Assembly: GCA_022767285.1 (NCBI GenBank)
Contig: JALENY010000037.1
Location: 1-64,000, forward strand
Length of the DNA: 64,000 bases
Source: Lachnospiraceae bacterium
GTDB taxonomy: Bacteria; Bacillota; Clostridia; Lachnospirales; Lachnospiraceae
Direction of reading: 5' to 3'
Shown here: one piece after another, positions 26,371 through 34,823 of the stretch
How positions within the stretch are numbered: position 1 is the first letter of the stretch
How the letters are laid out: each line of letters opens with the position of its first letter
The notes under the pieces: model-generated
What the model was told of the DNA's origin: nothing
Database searches by the model: none
What the model saw: only the letters and a program-made list of their open reading frames with translations
Position numbers and translations under genes: made by a program

Positions 26371-28560
26371 TCACAGTTTCAGGTTTTTAAAAGCGTCTGC
26401 AAATGCATTGTTAAGCGGTTCCTGCGCCTCTTTTTTCTGTTTTTTCATATAATTCTGCACATCACGCCTGCTCACACCGGCACCTTCTTTTTGCCGCCGT
26501 TCCTGAAATTTATTCAGACGCTCTTTGTGCCCGCAGCCACAGACAAAAGTCGCATTATCACCCTTTCCGATCATTTCCATTTTCTTATGGCAGACCGGAC
26601 ACCGGGCATTAGTCACTCTGGACACGGTCTCACGATAACCGCATTCCCGATCCTGGCAAACCAACATTTTCGCATTTTTTCCATTGACAGCCAGGAGGCG
26701 CTTACCGCATTGCGGACAGATCTTGTTGGTCAGATTATCATGACGGAACGTTCCCTCGCCGGTTTTAATCTGATCCAAAATCTCTTCCGTGTAATCCCGA
26801 ATGTCATGCATAAACCGACTGCTCTTCAGCTGGCCCTTTGCGATCTTTGACAAACGCATTTCCCATGCAGCCGTCAGCTCTGGCTTTTTCAGATCTTCCG
26901 GAACCAGTTCCAGCAATTGTTTCGCTTTTGAAGTAATACAAATCTCATTTCCTCGCTTTTCAATCATAAAGCCGGAAAAAAGTTTCTCAATGATATCAGC
27001 TCTGGTGGCAACTGTACCCAGCCCGCCAGTCTCCCCCAACGTCTTTGCCATCTGTTTATCCTTGGATTCCATATATTTTACCGGGTTCTCCATGGCGGAC
27101 AGAAGAGTGGCTTCGGTGAAGCGTGCCGGCGGTTTCGTTTTTCCATCCGTTCGGCGAATTACCATATTCCGAAATACCTGGCCTTTTTTCAAAGACGGCA
27201 GCGTCTGTTTTTTCAGTTCCGTCCCATCCGATTCATCTTCATCGATTTGTTCTTCATAGACGCTGCGCCATCCATTCTCTATGATCACATTGCCTTTTGC
27301 AAAAAAGGGTTCCCCGGAAATCTCTGCAGTCAATATGGTCTCCTCATATAAGCAGGGAGGATAAAGGACAGAAAAGAAACGGCGAACTACCAGATCATAG
27401 ATCCTTTTTTCCTCGTTTGTCATATGGGTAAAATCCGGTGATTCTTCGGTGGGGATAATCGCGTGATGGTCACTGACTTTGTCATTATTTACAAAAGAAG
27501 GCTTTCCCTCTATTTTTGCTGTCAGCAGCAGCCCGGCCATCTTTTTGTATATGCCCACGGCACATGCACGCACCCGGTCTTTCAGCGTTCCCACCACATC
27601 CGAGGTCAAATATCGGGAATCCGTTCTTGGGTAAGTCAGAACTTTGTGATTCTCATACAATCGCTGCATGATATTCAGAGTCTCCTTCGCCGAGTAGCCA
27701 AAACGCTTATTCGCATCCCGCTGAAGCTCTGTCAGATCGTACAGAAGAGGCGAATAGGACTTCTTCGCCTTTTTCTCCACCTGAACGACTGTCATGGGCT
27801 CTCCCTTGCACTTTGCCAGCAGTTCATCGATCCGTTCTTCTGAAAAGGTGCGGTAACTGCCGCTTTTCTTATCTTTCCAGGTAAAAGTCACCCCTTCCGC
27901 CAATGCGGTCATGCCAAAATAAGGCTCCGGCGAAAAAGCACGGATCTCCTCTTCCCGCTTGGCGATCATAGCCAGCGTCGGTGTCTGAACACGGCCGCAG
28001 GAGAGCTGCGCATTATATTTGCAGGTCAGAGCGCGGGTTGCATTTAAGCCCACCAGCCAGTCTGCCTCAGCTCTGGAGACTGCCGCATAATACAGATTAT
28101 CATATTCTTTCGCATCTTTCAGATTGGCAAATCCGTCCCGGATTGCCTTATCCGTCACCGATGAGATCCAGAGTCTTTTGCATGGCTTCTGGCATTTCGC
28201 TTTTTTCAGGATCCAGCGAGCCACAAGTTCTCCTTCCCGGCCCGCATCTGTTGCAATCACGATATCCGCCACATCGTTCCGGTACAGCTGCGCTTTTACC
28301 GCATTGTACTGCTTTGCGGTCTGCCGGATCACTTCTATATCCAGATGCTCCGGCATCATCGGAAGGTCTTCCATCTTCCACTCTTTATATTTGGGGTCAT
28401 AATGTTCCGGGGCAGCCAGTTCCACCAGATGGCCCAGGCCCCAGGTTACAATATATCTATTTCCTTCGATAGCACCGTTTATATTCTTTTTGCAGCCCAG
28501 CACCCGGGCAATATCCCGCCCAACGGAAGGCTTTTCTGCAATAACAAGGGTTTTGCTCAT
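26371..28560 (-). CDS. topB: DNA topoisomerase III
   Basis: 729-residue type IA topoisomerase that relaxes or decatenates DNA through a 5'-phosphotyrosine. Toprim domain at the N-terminus (VIAEKPSVGRDIARVLG; DAGREGEL), active-site region VLTYPRTDSRYL near 310, and C-terminal zinc-ribbon pairs (ICPQCGKR; CPVCHKK, then CGCG) from about 630. Length and order are standard for the Firmicutes enzyme. It has a strong promoter of its own and is probably co-transcribed with maf. Confidence 0.97.
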   Translation of the reverse strand: MSKTLVIAEKPSVGRDIARVLGCKKNINGAIEGNRYIVTWGLGHLVELAAPEHYDPKYKEWKMEDLPMMPEHLDIEVIRQTAKQYNAVKAQLYRNDVADIVIATDAGREGELVARWILKKAKCQKPCKRLWISSVTDKAIRDGFANLKDAKEYDNLYYAAVSRAEADWLVGLNATRALTCKYNAQLSCGRVQTPTLAMIAKREEEIRAFSPEPYFGMTALAEGVTFTWKDKKSGSYRTFSEERIDELLAKCKGEPMTVVQVEKKAKKSYSPLLYDLTELQRDANKRFGYSAKETLNIMQRLYENHKVLTYPRTDSRYLTSDVVGTLKDRVRACAVGIYKKMAGLLLTAKIEGKPSFVNNDKVSDHHAIIPTEESPDFTHMTNEEKRIYDLVVRRFFSVLYPPCLYEETILTAEISGEPFFAKGNVIIENGWRSVYEEQIDEDESDGTELKKQTLPSLKKGQVFRNMVIRRTDGKTKPPARFTEATLLSAMENPVKYMESKDKQMAKTLGETGGLGTVATRADIIEKLFSGFMIEKRGNEICITSKAKQLLELVPEDLKKPELTAAWEMRLSKIAKGQLKSSRFMHDIRDYTEEILDQIKTGEGTFRHDNLTNKICPQCGKRLLAVNGKNAKMLVCQDRECGYRETVSRVTNARCPVCHKKMEMIGKGDNATFVCGCGHKERLNKFQERRQKEGAGVSRRDVQNYMKKQKKEAQEPLNNAFADAFKNLKL

Positions 28561-28632
28561 AATTTCCTCCAGATATCTATATTTACATTAAGTGCACTGT
28601 TCGTGTATGGTACTGATTCACTCAGTGCCCCT

Positions 28633-28661
28633 ATTATACTACAAAAACGGCGGACTGTCAT
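28633..28661 (-). promoter_or_regulatory. Strong promoter of topB
   Basis: Minus-strand ATGACA (28656-28661), 17-base spacer, TATAAT (28633-28638); start near 28626, leader about 65 bases. An imperfect inverted repeat (28649-28677) overlaps the -35 and may be an operator or a plus-strand terminator (six U follow on the plus strand). Confidence 0.65.
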
Positions 28662-28710
28662 TCATGGACAGACCACCATTTTTTGTATCTGTAAAGATTA
28701 AAATTTTTTC

Positions 28711-28740
28711 TTGAATTTTATTCTCATTCTGATGTATAAT
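28711..28740 (+). promoter_or_regulatory. Promoter of the first MATE exporter gene
   Basis: Plus-strand TTGAAT (28711-28716), 18-base spacer, perfect TATAAT (28735-28740). Expected start near 28747, ten bases before a terminator hairpin. Confidence 0.65.
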
Positions 28741-28756
28741 ACCCACGTCGTGCAGC

Positions 28757-28801
28757 AGAATGCGTAAGTCCAGATTTTCTGGATTTGCGCATTCTTTTTT
28801 T
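28757..28801 (+). terminator. Attenuator-like intrinsic terminator in the MATE leader
   Basis: Arms 28757-28774 and 28778-28795 pair over 18 bp (AGAATGCGTAAGTCCAGA; two G-U wobbles, no mismatch) with a UUU loop, followed by seven U. It works only on the plus strand, and no plus-strand gene lies upstream, so it can only act on transcripts heading into the MATE gene. Confidence 0.85.
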
Positions 28802-28858
28802 GTTCTGACACCAGTCTCATAAGTAAATCTTTTCATTGTAAAACCGGAGGTAAATAAA

Positions 28859-30277
28859 ATGGAACAAACGAATCAATCTTTTCTTGCCACTGAAAAGGTC
28901 GGCAAACTCATGCGTAAATACGCCATACCATGCATCATCTCTCTGCTCGTGGGGGCACTTTACAATATTGTCGACCAGATTTTTATCGCCAATGCAACTT
29001 ATCTTGGCTCATACGGAAATGCCGCCAACACAGTTGTTTTTCCGCTTACGGTCATCGCGCTCGCAATCGCAGTCATGATTGGTGACGGATGCTGTGCTTT
29101 CGTCAGTCTGAATCTTGGAAGAAAGGAGCCTCAGGACGCAACGCGCAGCGTGGGTAACTCAGTCATTCTGACTATTGTTTCCAGCCTTATTCTGTGTGCG
29201 GTCTATCTTATCTTCAGCGATCAGATCATTACCATGTTCGGAGGCACCGTAAATGCGGAAACATTTGCGCATTCAAAAGAATACTTTTTCTACATTACAC
29301 TTGGTATTCCGTTTTATATGTTTGGTCAGGCTATGAATCCAATCATTCGTGCAGATGGTAATCCAAAATTTGCAATGATCTCCACGCTCGCCGGCGCGGT
29401 TGCCAATATTATTCTTGACCCGATCATGATTTTCATTTTCAAATGGGGCATGATGGGTGCAGCCGTTGCAACCGTAATCGGTCAGATTATCACGGCGGTC
29501 CTGGCAATCTGGTATCTGCTCCACACGAAGACAATCCGGCTGACAAAGACTGATTTTTCGTTAAAAATCGATATTGTTTCACGAACTCTGACTCTCGGAG
29601 TCTGCAGTTTCCTTTCACAGATTTCCCTGGTGGCAGCCATGGCTGCTATCAATAATATGATCCGCAAATATGGTGCCCTCGATGCCATCTTTGGTCAGGA
29701 ACAGTTTGCGCAGATTCCTATGGCAGTAGTAGGTATCGTAATGAAATTCTTCCAGATTGTCATATCGATTGTTGTGGGTATGGCTGCCGGATGCATTCCT
29801 ATCGTTGGCTACAACATGGGAGCCGGCCACAACGAGCGGGTTAAAAGCCTTTTTAGTCGGCTTCTGACTGCGGAAGCCTGCGTGGGCGCAGTAGCATTTA
29901 TTATTGTAGAATTCTTCCCGCAGCAGCTCATTAATATCTTTGGTGCTGCAAACGAAAGTATCTACTATACTGAATTTGCTGTAAAGGCATTCCGCACTTA
30001 CCTGTGTATGGTAATTCTGGCCTGCATAAATAAAGCAGCCTTCATCTTTCTTCAGGCCATGGGAAAAGCAGCCGCATCTACCATGTTGTCTCTGATTCGT
30101 GAGATTGTATTTGGTGTGGGACTCGCTCTCCTGCTTCCGCTCTTCTGGGGGCTGGACGGTGTACTTTATTCCATGCCCGTATCCGATGTATTGACTTTTA
30201 TCGTTTCCGTTATTGTGATACTGATGACATATCGGCAGTTGTCCGGGACAAGAACAAAAAAATCAAATATTGAATAA
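28859..30277 (+). CDS. MATE-family multidrug/Na+ antiporter
   Basis: 472-residue efflux protein with twelve predicted membrane helices in two homologous halves (SLLVGALYNIVDQIFI in the first; MAAGCIPIVGYNMGAGHNER opening the second). It probably exports cationic compounds or metabolites by cation antiport. CGGAGG lies 9 bases before the ATG. The 112-base leader contains a promoter and then an intrinsic terminator, so expression is probably induced by antitermination. Convergent with the GH13 gene, with a strong shared terminator. Confidence 0.93.
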   Translation: MEQTNQSFLATEKVGKLMRKYAIPCIISLLVGALYNIVDQIFIANATYLGSYGNAANTVVFPLTVIALAIAVMIGDGCCAFVSLNLGRKEPQDATRSVGNSVILTIVSSLILCAVYLIFSDQIITMFGGTVNAETFAHSKEYFFYITLGIPFYMFGQAMNPIIRADGNPKFAMISTLAGAVANIILDPIMIFIFKWGMMGAAVATVIGQIITAVLAIWYLLHTKTIRLTKTDFSLKIDIVSRTLTLGVCSFLSQISLVAAMAAINNMIRKYGALDAIFGQEQFAQIPMAVVGIVMKFFQIVISIVVGMAAGCIPIVGYNMGAGHNERVKSLFSRLLTAEACVGAVAFIIVEFFPQQLINIFGAANESIYYTEFAVKAFRTYLCMVILACINKAAFIFLQAMGKAAASTMLSLIREIVFGVGLALLLPLFWGLDGVLYSMPVSDVLTFIVSVIVILMTYRQLSGTRTKKSNIE

Positions 30278-30282
30278 GGGGC

Positions 30283-30322
30283 AAAGAAAGCAAAGTGATC
30301 GAAATCACTTTGCTTTCTTTTT
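30283..30322. terminator. Bidirectional terminator between MATE and GH13 genes
   Basis: Perfect 17-bp stem (arms 30283-30299 and 30304-30320, AAAGAAAGCAAAGTGAT) with a CGAA tetraloop. The A/T-rich base of the stem supplies U-rich ends in both directions. Confidence 0.88.
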
Positions 30323-30364
30323 CCAAATCATCGATTCTTTTTCTGCCTAAGGGATATCGATCCC

Positions 30365-32035
30365 TCACTCCACAACCACTCCCTGAAATCCTTTTAACGT
30401 AATCGTATTATTTTTCAACTCCAGATCCTCATAGTTGTTGATCAACACCCGTGTCGGAATCTCTTTCAGATTCAACGACACCGGCTCATTCTGATAGTTG
30501 GCCAGTACCAGAAGTTTTTTCTTATCGGTTACCCGATAAAAGGCAAATACGTTGTCCATGTCTTCGAAGACCGGAACCATCTTCCCATAAACCACCACAT
30601 CTTCATATTCCGGATTTTTTCTGAGGCGGATCAGTTCCTGATAAAAGGAGAATACGGAATCTTTTCGTCCAATCTGATCTTTCGCATTGATTGTTTTATA
30701 ATTTGGATTGACCGGCAGCCACGGTTTCCCGGTTGTAAATCCGGCGTTTTCTCCGTCACTCCACTGGAACGGTGTTCTGGCATTGTCTCTGCTCCGGAAG
30801 GTACAGGCACGAAGTGCTTCCGCCTGGGAACAGCCGGCATTCAAAGCCACCTGGTATTCATCCTTTGTGCTGATATCGTCAATCTGCGATATATCAGAAA
30901 ACACAGTATTTTCCATTCCCAGTTCCTGTCCCTGATAAAGAAACGGCAGCCCCTTTCTCATGAACATGAGCATACCCAGCATTTTCTTTCCTTCTGTTGT
31001 CTGCCCTTCTTTCGGAAGGTAACGGCTGACTCCCCGGGGTTCATCGTGATTCTCAATAATATTAGCCATATAACCGATGCCTTCACATTTTGCCTGACTT
31101 TCGAATATCGTGTCCCGATACAGATTCGGATCAATGGCTTTTAAATCAAACCAGCCCTTTTCACTCCCCCCGAGCATTTCCGTGGAGAAATCAAAAATAC
31201 TGGAAAAACAGCCATGCTCTCCGATGTACGCTTCCAGCGCACACGGATCATAATTGAACAGCTCCGCAATGCTGAATGCATCATGTTTTGCAAATGTTTC
31301 CCGGTTCATTTCCTGAAGAAATTCCAGCACTCCATTCGCATGCTCAAGCATATGATGAGCACTGCACATGCCGTCATCACGGTCTGCAGGATAATCAGAA
31401 AAAGTAAGATCCTTTTTGATATTGATAATTGCGTCAATCCGAAAACCGGCAAGCCCCTTATCCAGCCACCAGTTCATCATCTTATAGATTTCCCGGCGCA
31501 CGTCAGGGTTTTCCCAGTTCAGATCCGGCTGTTCCTTTGCAAACATGTGAAGATAGTATTTGTTTTTTGTTCCCGGCACCTTCTCCCATACACTGCCTCC
31601 GAAATAAGAACGCCAGTTACATGGCGGCTCACCGTTTTCCTTTCCTTCCCGGATGTAAAAATAGTCACCGTATGGGCCGTCCGGATCCGCCATAGCTTTT
31701 TTGAACCATTCGTGCTGGTTCGAACAGTGGTTGACAACCAGATCCATCAATATCGATATATTTCTCTTTTTGGCTTCCTCAAGCAGTTCTTCCATCTCTT
31801 CCATATTGCCGAAAAGCGGATCAATATTATAGTAATCGGAAATATCATAGCCCTGATCTACAAAAGGCGAACTGTAAATCGGCGAAATCCATACGATATC
31901 CACGCCCAACCGCTTTAGATAGTCCAGTTTTCCGATAATCCCGCGAAGATCGCCAATACCATCACCGTTTGAATCGCAAAAGCTTTTCGGATAAATCTGA
32001 TATGCAACTTTATTATGCCACCATTGCTTTTTCAT
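30365..32035 (-). CDS. GH13 alpha-glucosidase (oligo-1,6-glucosidase type)
   Basis: 556-residue cytosolic retaining alpha-glucosidase. The barrel motifs are complete: MDLVVNHCSNQH, nucleophile in GLAGFRIDAI, acid/base Glu in SIAELF and transition-state Asp in IIENHDEPR. The N-terminus WWHNKVAYQIYPKSFCDSNG and the length fit the oligo-1,6-glucosidase/trehalose-6-phosphate hydrolase subgroup (GH13_29/31). Exact specificity (isomaltose, sucrose, maltose or a phosphorylated disaccharide) cannot be read. AGGGAGG is 8-9 bases before the ATG but is locked in a hairpin. An AraC-type gene lies just upstream on the same strand. No dedicated transporter is adjacent. Confidence 0.9.
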   Translation of the reverse strand: MKKQWWHNKVAYQIYPKSFCDSNGDGIGDLRGIIGKLDYLKRLGVDIVWISPIYSSPFVDQGYDISDYYNIDPLFGNMEEMEELLEEAKKRNISILMDLVVNHCSNQHEWFKKAMADPDGPYGDYFYIREGKENGEPPCNWRSYFGGSVWEKVPGTKNKYYLHMFAKEQPDLNWENPDVRREIYKMMNWWLDKGLAGFRIDAIINIKKDLTFSDYPADRDDGMCSAHHMLEHANGVLEFLQEMNRETFAKHDAFSIAELFNYDPCALEAYIGEHGCFSSIFDFSTEMLGGSEKGWFDLKAIDPNLYRDTIFESQAKCEGIGYMANIIENHDEPRGVSRYLPKEGQTTEGKKMLGMLMFMRKGLPFLYQGQELGMENTVFSDISQIDDISTKDEYQVALNAGCSQAEALRACTFRSRDNARTPFQWSDGENAGFTTGKPWLPVNPNYKTINAKDQIGRKDSVFSFYQELIRLRKNPEYEDVVVYGKMVPVFEDMDNVFAFYRVTDKKKLLVLANYQNEPVSLNLKEIPTRVLINNYEDLELKNNTITLKGFQGVVVE

Positions 32036-32085
32036 ACAAAAAACCTCCCTGAAATATCACATAGTAACAGCATACTCCAGGGAAG
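32036..32085 (-). promoter_or_regulatory. Hairpin masking the ribosome site of the GH13 gene
   Basis: Minus-strand arms ACTTCCCTG (32085-32077) and CAGGGAGGT (32050-32042) pair over 9 bp (one G-U) around a 26-base loop. The right arm is the ribosome-binding site, followed by six U running to 4 bases before the ATG. It can act as a terminator and as a translational block; on the plus strand it also ends in a U-tract. Confidence 0.55.
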
Positions 32086-32121
32086 TCTTTTTTTCTTACT
32101 CTATCTTGATTTTGAATTACA

Positions 32122-33012
32122 TTATTTTGACATTTTCATGCGTTTACGGTACTCTGACGGGAGACATCCTTCCCTTTTTCTGAACACCGAGATAAAATTA
32201 CCCATGTGATTGAATCCGCAGTCCATAGCAATATTCATGATGGCATCATTTCTGTAAATCAGTTCTTCTTTTGCCTTTTCAATCCGATACTCATTCAGAT
32301 ACTCCACCGGTGTTTTTCCCAACATTTTCTTAAAAAAACGGCAGAAATACTGCTCATTCATGCTCACCAGCCCGGCCATATCACGGATTCTTATTTTCTG
32401 CCCATAATGAATCCGTATGTATTCCAGTATGATTTTCAGATATTCTGCCCGATAATCTTTTTCCTTGATCCGGTCATCAATCAGATTTTTCTCCTCCAGA
32501 AGAGCAACCATATCAAGCAGGGCACTTTTTACCCGCAGTACATCATGGGAGGCAATCGTCTCTGTCTCCTTGCGGAATATTGTAATAATACGGTTATATT
32601 CTTCTTTTATATCTCTGCCGATATCGGAGTCCGCCCGGATGATTCGCGGAAAAGATTTCTCTCCCTGAGCAAGAGGCCCCAGCAGCATGCGCTGCCCCGG
32701 GTCTTCCCTGGCAAATTTCAGCAGCTCCAGGTCAAACACAATCGCACTCTCCCGAAAGGATTCGCCTTCCAGATGGATACAGTGCAGTTCTTCCGGATTC
32801 ACAAACACAAAACATTCCTCTGTTATAATAAATGGCTCCATGTCGATTTCCATGTGGCAGATGCCGCCATTAAAATGTATTATTTCCATATTGGTGTGCC
32901 AGTGATGATTCACCAAAAGCGGTCCTGCCGCCTCACTGTGCAAGTAAATGGCACAGGGAAAATCCACTGTGCCATGACGCCTTCTCTCAAGTAAATATTT
33001 GTTGTTTTTCAA
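32122..33012 (-). CDS. AraC-family transcription regulator
   Basis: 296 residues: N-terminal cupin sensor (NHHWHTNMEIIHFNGGICHM near 35-54; VFVNPEELHCIHL) and C-terminal AraC helix-turn-helix pair (KIRIRDMAGLVSMNEQYFCR; MDCGFNHMGNFISVFRKREG), ending PSEYRKRMK. The start is a TTG at 33010-33012 with GGGAG 7 bases upstream. It lies 86 bases before the GH13 gene on the same strand, so it probably controls that gene. Confidence 0.9.
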   Translation of the reverse strand: MKNNKYLLERRRHGTVDFPCAIYLHSEAAGPLLVNHHWHTNMEIIHFNGGICHMEIDMEPFIITEECFVFVNPEELHCIHLEGESFRESAIVFDLELLKFAREDPGQRMLLGPLAQGEKSFPRIIRADSDIGRDIKEEYNRIITIFRKETETIASHDVLRVKSALLDMVALLEEKNLIDDRIKEKDYRAEYLKIILEYIRIHYGQKIRIRDMAGLVSMNEQYFCRFFKKMLGKTPVEYLNEYRIEKAKEELIYRNDAIMNIAMDCGFNHMGNFISVFRKREGCLPSEYRKRMKMSK

Positions 33013-33081
33013 GACATTTCTCCCAACAATCAGGCTCTGTTCCTCTTCAACTTAAAACCGGAGTCTAAACAGGCCATTTTT

Positions 33082-33567
33082 TTACAAAATACCGTACATA
33101 ATCAAGCTTACGATAGTCGTTGCCATGGCGATACCGATCAGAATCGCTACAGATGCCTTTTTGATGTCGATGCCAAGCAGCGATGCAATGAGTGAACCGG
33201 TCCATGCACCGGTTCCCGGAAGGGGAATGCCCACAAAAAGCAGCAGTCCAATAAATTCGCCCTTGTCCAGAGCACTGCTCTTATTCATGGCTTTTGCTTC
33301 CAGTTTCTTCACAACCGGCCCCATCAGTTTTGTCGGGCGAAGCCAGGAAAAAATTTTTTTAATAAACAGCAGGATAAAGGGAATCGGAAGGATATTTCCG
33401 ATTACCGAAAAGAAAATCGTCGATCCCAGCGTCATCCCCAACAGCCTTCCTACAACAATCCCGCCTCTGCATTCCAGAAACGGCATCAACGAAACAAGAA
33501 ACGTAACCGCCTCAGCCGGAATATACTGACCCAGCGTATTGGCGAACCAGGTTGCTATGGCGTCCAT
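33082..33567 (-). CDS. Small multidrug export family membrane protein (COG2426)
   Basis: 161 residues with four to five hydrophobic helices. Family marks are FLECRGGIVVGRLLGM (about 31-46) and GIPLPGTGAWTGSLIASLLG (about 112-131). The COG2426 family is named for putative small multidrug export, but the function is not well established. GGAGG lies 4-5 bases before the ATG. It follows hisC on the same strand with a 78-base gap. Confidence 0.85.
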   Translation of the reverse strand: MDAIATWFANTLGQYIPAEAVTFLVSLMPFLECRGGIVVGRLLGMTLGSTIFFSVIGNILPIPFILLFIKKIFSWLRPTKLMGPVVKKLEAKAMNKSSALDKGEFIGLLLFVGIPLPGTGAWTGSLIASLLGIDIKKASVAILIGIAMATTIVSLIMYGIL

Positions 33568-33645
33568 AAAACCTCCTTAATAACTTCAAATACTCCCCGG
33601 AGCCTTCACTCCTGTTTTTAAACTACTTAAATTCCGTTTTCCGTA

Positions 33646-34701
33646 CTATTTTAAATACTCTCTCAAAAATGCAACGAATTTTTCCATCTCTTCCTGAGTT
33701 CCGATGGTAATCCGCAGATAATCATCAATGCGAGGCTTATTAAAATAGCGCACGTAAATATGGGCTTCCCTGAGTGCCGCAAAGATTTCTTTTGCATGCA
33801 CCCTGGCATGTCTGGCAAAAATAAAATTCGCCTTTGACGGGTGGAAGGAAAAGCCCAGCTTTTTCAGTTCCTCTGCGGTCCATTCCCTTGTTTCCTGTAT
33901 TTTACGCACGGTTTTTTCAAAGTATGCCTGATCTTCCAGCGCAGCCACCCCGAGTTCAATGGAAGTGCGGTTCATCGTATAGGAATTAAAAGAGTACTTC
34001 ACATCGTTCAGATACTTGATCAGAACCTCATTTCCCAATGCATAACCAATACGCATACCGGCCATGGAACGGGACTTAGAGAAAGTCTGTACTACCAGCA
34101 GATTATCGTACTTTTCAATCAGCGGCAAAGCAGACTGCGCGCCGAAATCCACATACGCCTCATCTACAACCACAATGCTGTCCGGATTGTGTCTCACAAT
34201 ATCCTCCACATCCTGAAGCGGAAGCTCTGCTCCTGTGGGCGCATTGGGGTTGGGGAATATGATACCCCCGTTTTCCTTATAATAGTCTTCTTTTACTATC
34301 TGAAAGGCTTCATTCAGAGGCTGGCATTCATAAGGTATTCGAAGCATGTCCGCCCAGACATCATAAAACGAATAGGTAATGTCCGGAAACAGAATCGGCT
34401 TTTCGGAATTGAAAAAGGTCATAAAAACCATTGCGAGCACATCATCCGAACCAACACCCACAAAAACCTGCTCTTTTTTCACTCCGTAGTGCTGTGCCAG
34501 CGCACCGACCAGTTTCCCGACGGTCGGATCCGGGTACAGACGCATCTGATCAGCGTCCATATTTTTCAGCAATTCCTGAACTTTCGGTGCCGGCGGGTAA
34601 GGATTCTCATTTGTGTTCAGTTTTATCATGTCGGTCTCGTTTGGCTGCTCACCCGGCACATAGGGAACCACCTTACGGACATTTTTTTCCCAGGGTCTCA
34701 T
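33646..34701 (-). CDS. hisC: Histidinol-phosphate aminotransferase
   Basis: 351-residue fold-type I PLP enzyme. It transaminates imidazole-acetol phosphate with glutamate in histidine synthesis; some homologues act on aromatic or other phosphonate substrates. LNTNENPYPPAPKV near 27-40, VVVDEAYVDFG, the PLP lysine in QTFSKSRSMAGMRIGYA and the C-terminal RITIGTQEEM are typical. The start at 34701 is chosen for GGAGG 6 bases upstream. No other his gene is in the window. It follows another aminotransferase gene, possibly by gene-family clustering rather than pathway. Confidence 0.9.
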   Translation of the reverse strand: MRPWEKNVRKVVPYVPGEQPNETDMIKLNTNENPYPPAPKVQELLKNMDADQMRLYPDPTVGKLVGALAQHYGVKKEQVFVGVGSDDVLAMVFMTFFNSEKPILFPDITYSFYDVWADMLRIPYECQPLNEAFQIVKEDYYKENGGIIFPNPNAPTGAELPLQDVEDIVRHNPDSIVVVDEAYVDFGAQSALPLIEKYDNLLVVQTFSKSRSMAGMRIGYALGNEVLIKYLNDVKYSFNSYTMNRTSIELGVAALEDQAYFEKTVRKIQETREWTAEELKKLGFSFHPSKANFIFARHARVHAKEIFAALREAHIYVRYFNKPRIDDYLRITIGTQEEMEKFVAFLREYLK

Positions 34702-34823
34702 ATTCTCCTCCGTTGTCAATCACTCTTTTTTCGTCTGCATTTCTTTACAATTTCTGTGACAGATATCTGCAGTCTTTTTTATCATTTCTTTTCTCTGCCC
34801 GAAATCTTTTCTGTCAGTTCTTT

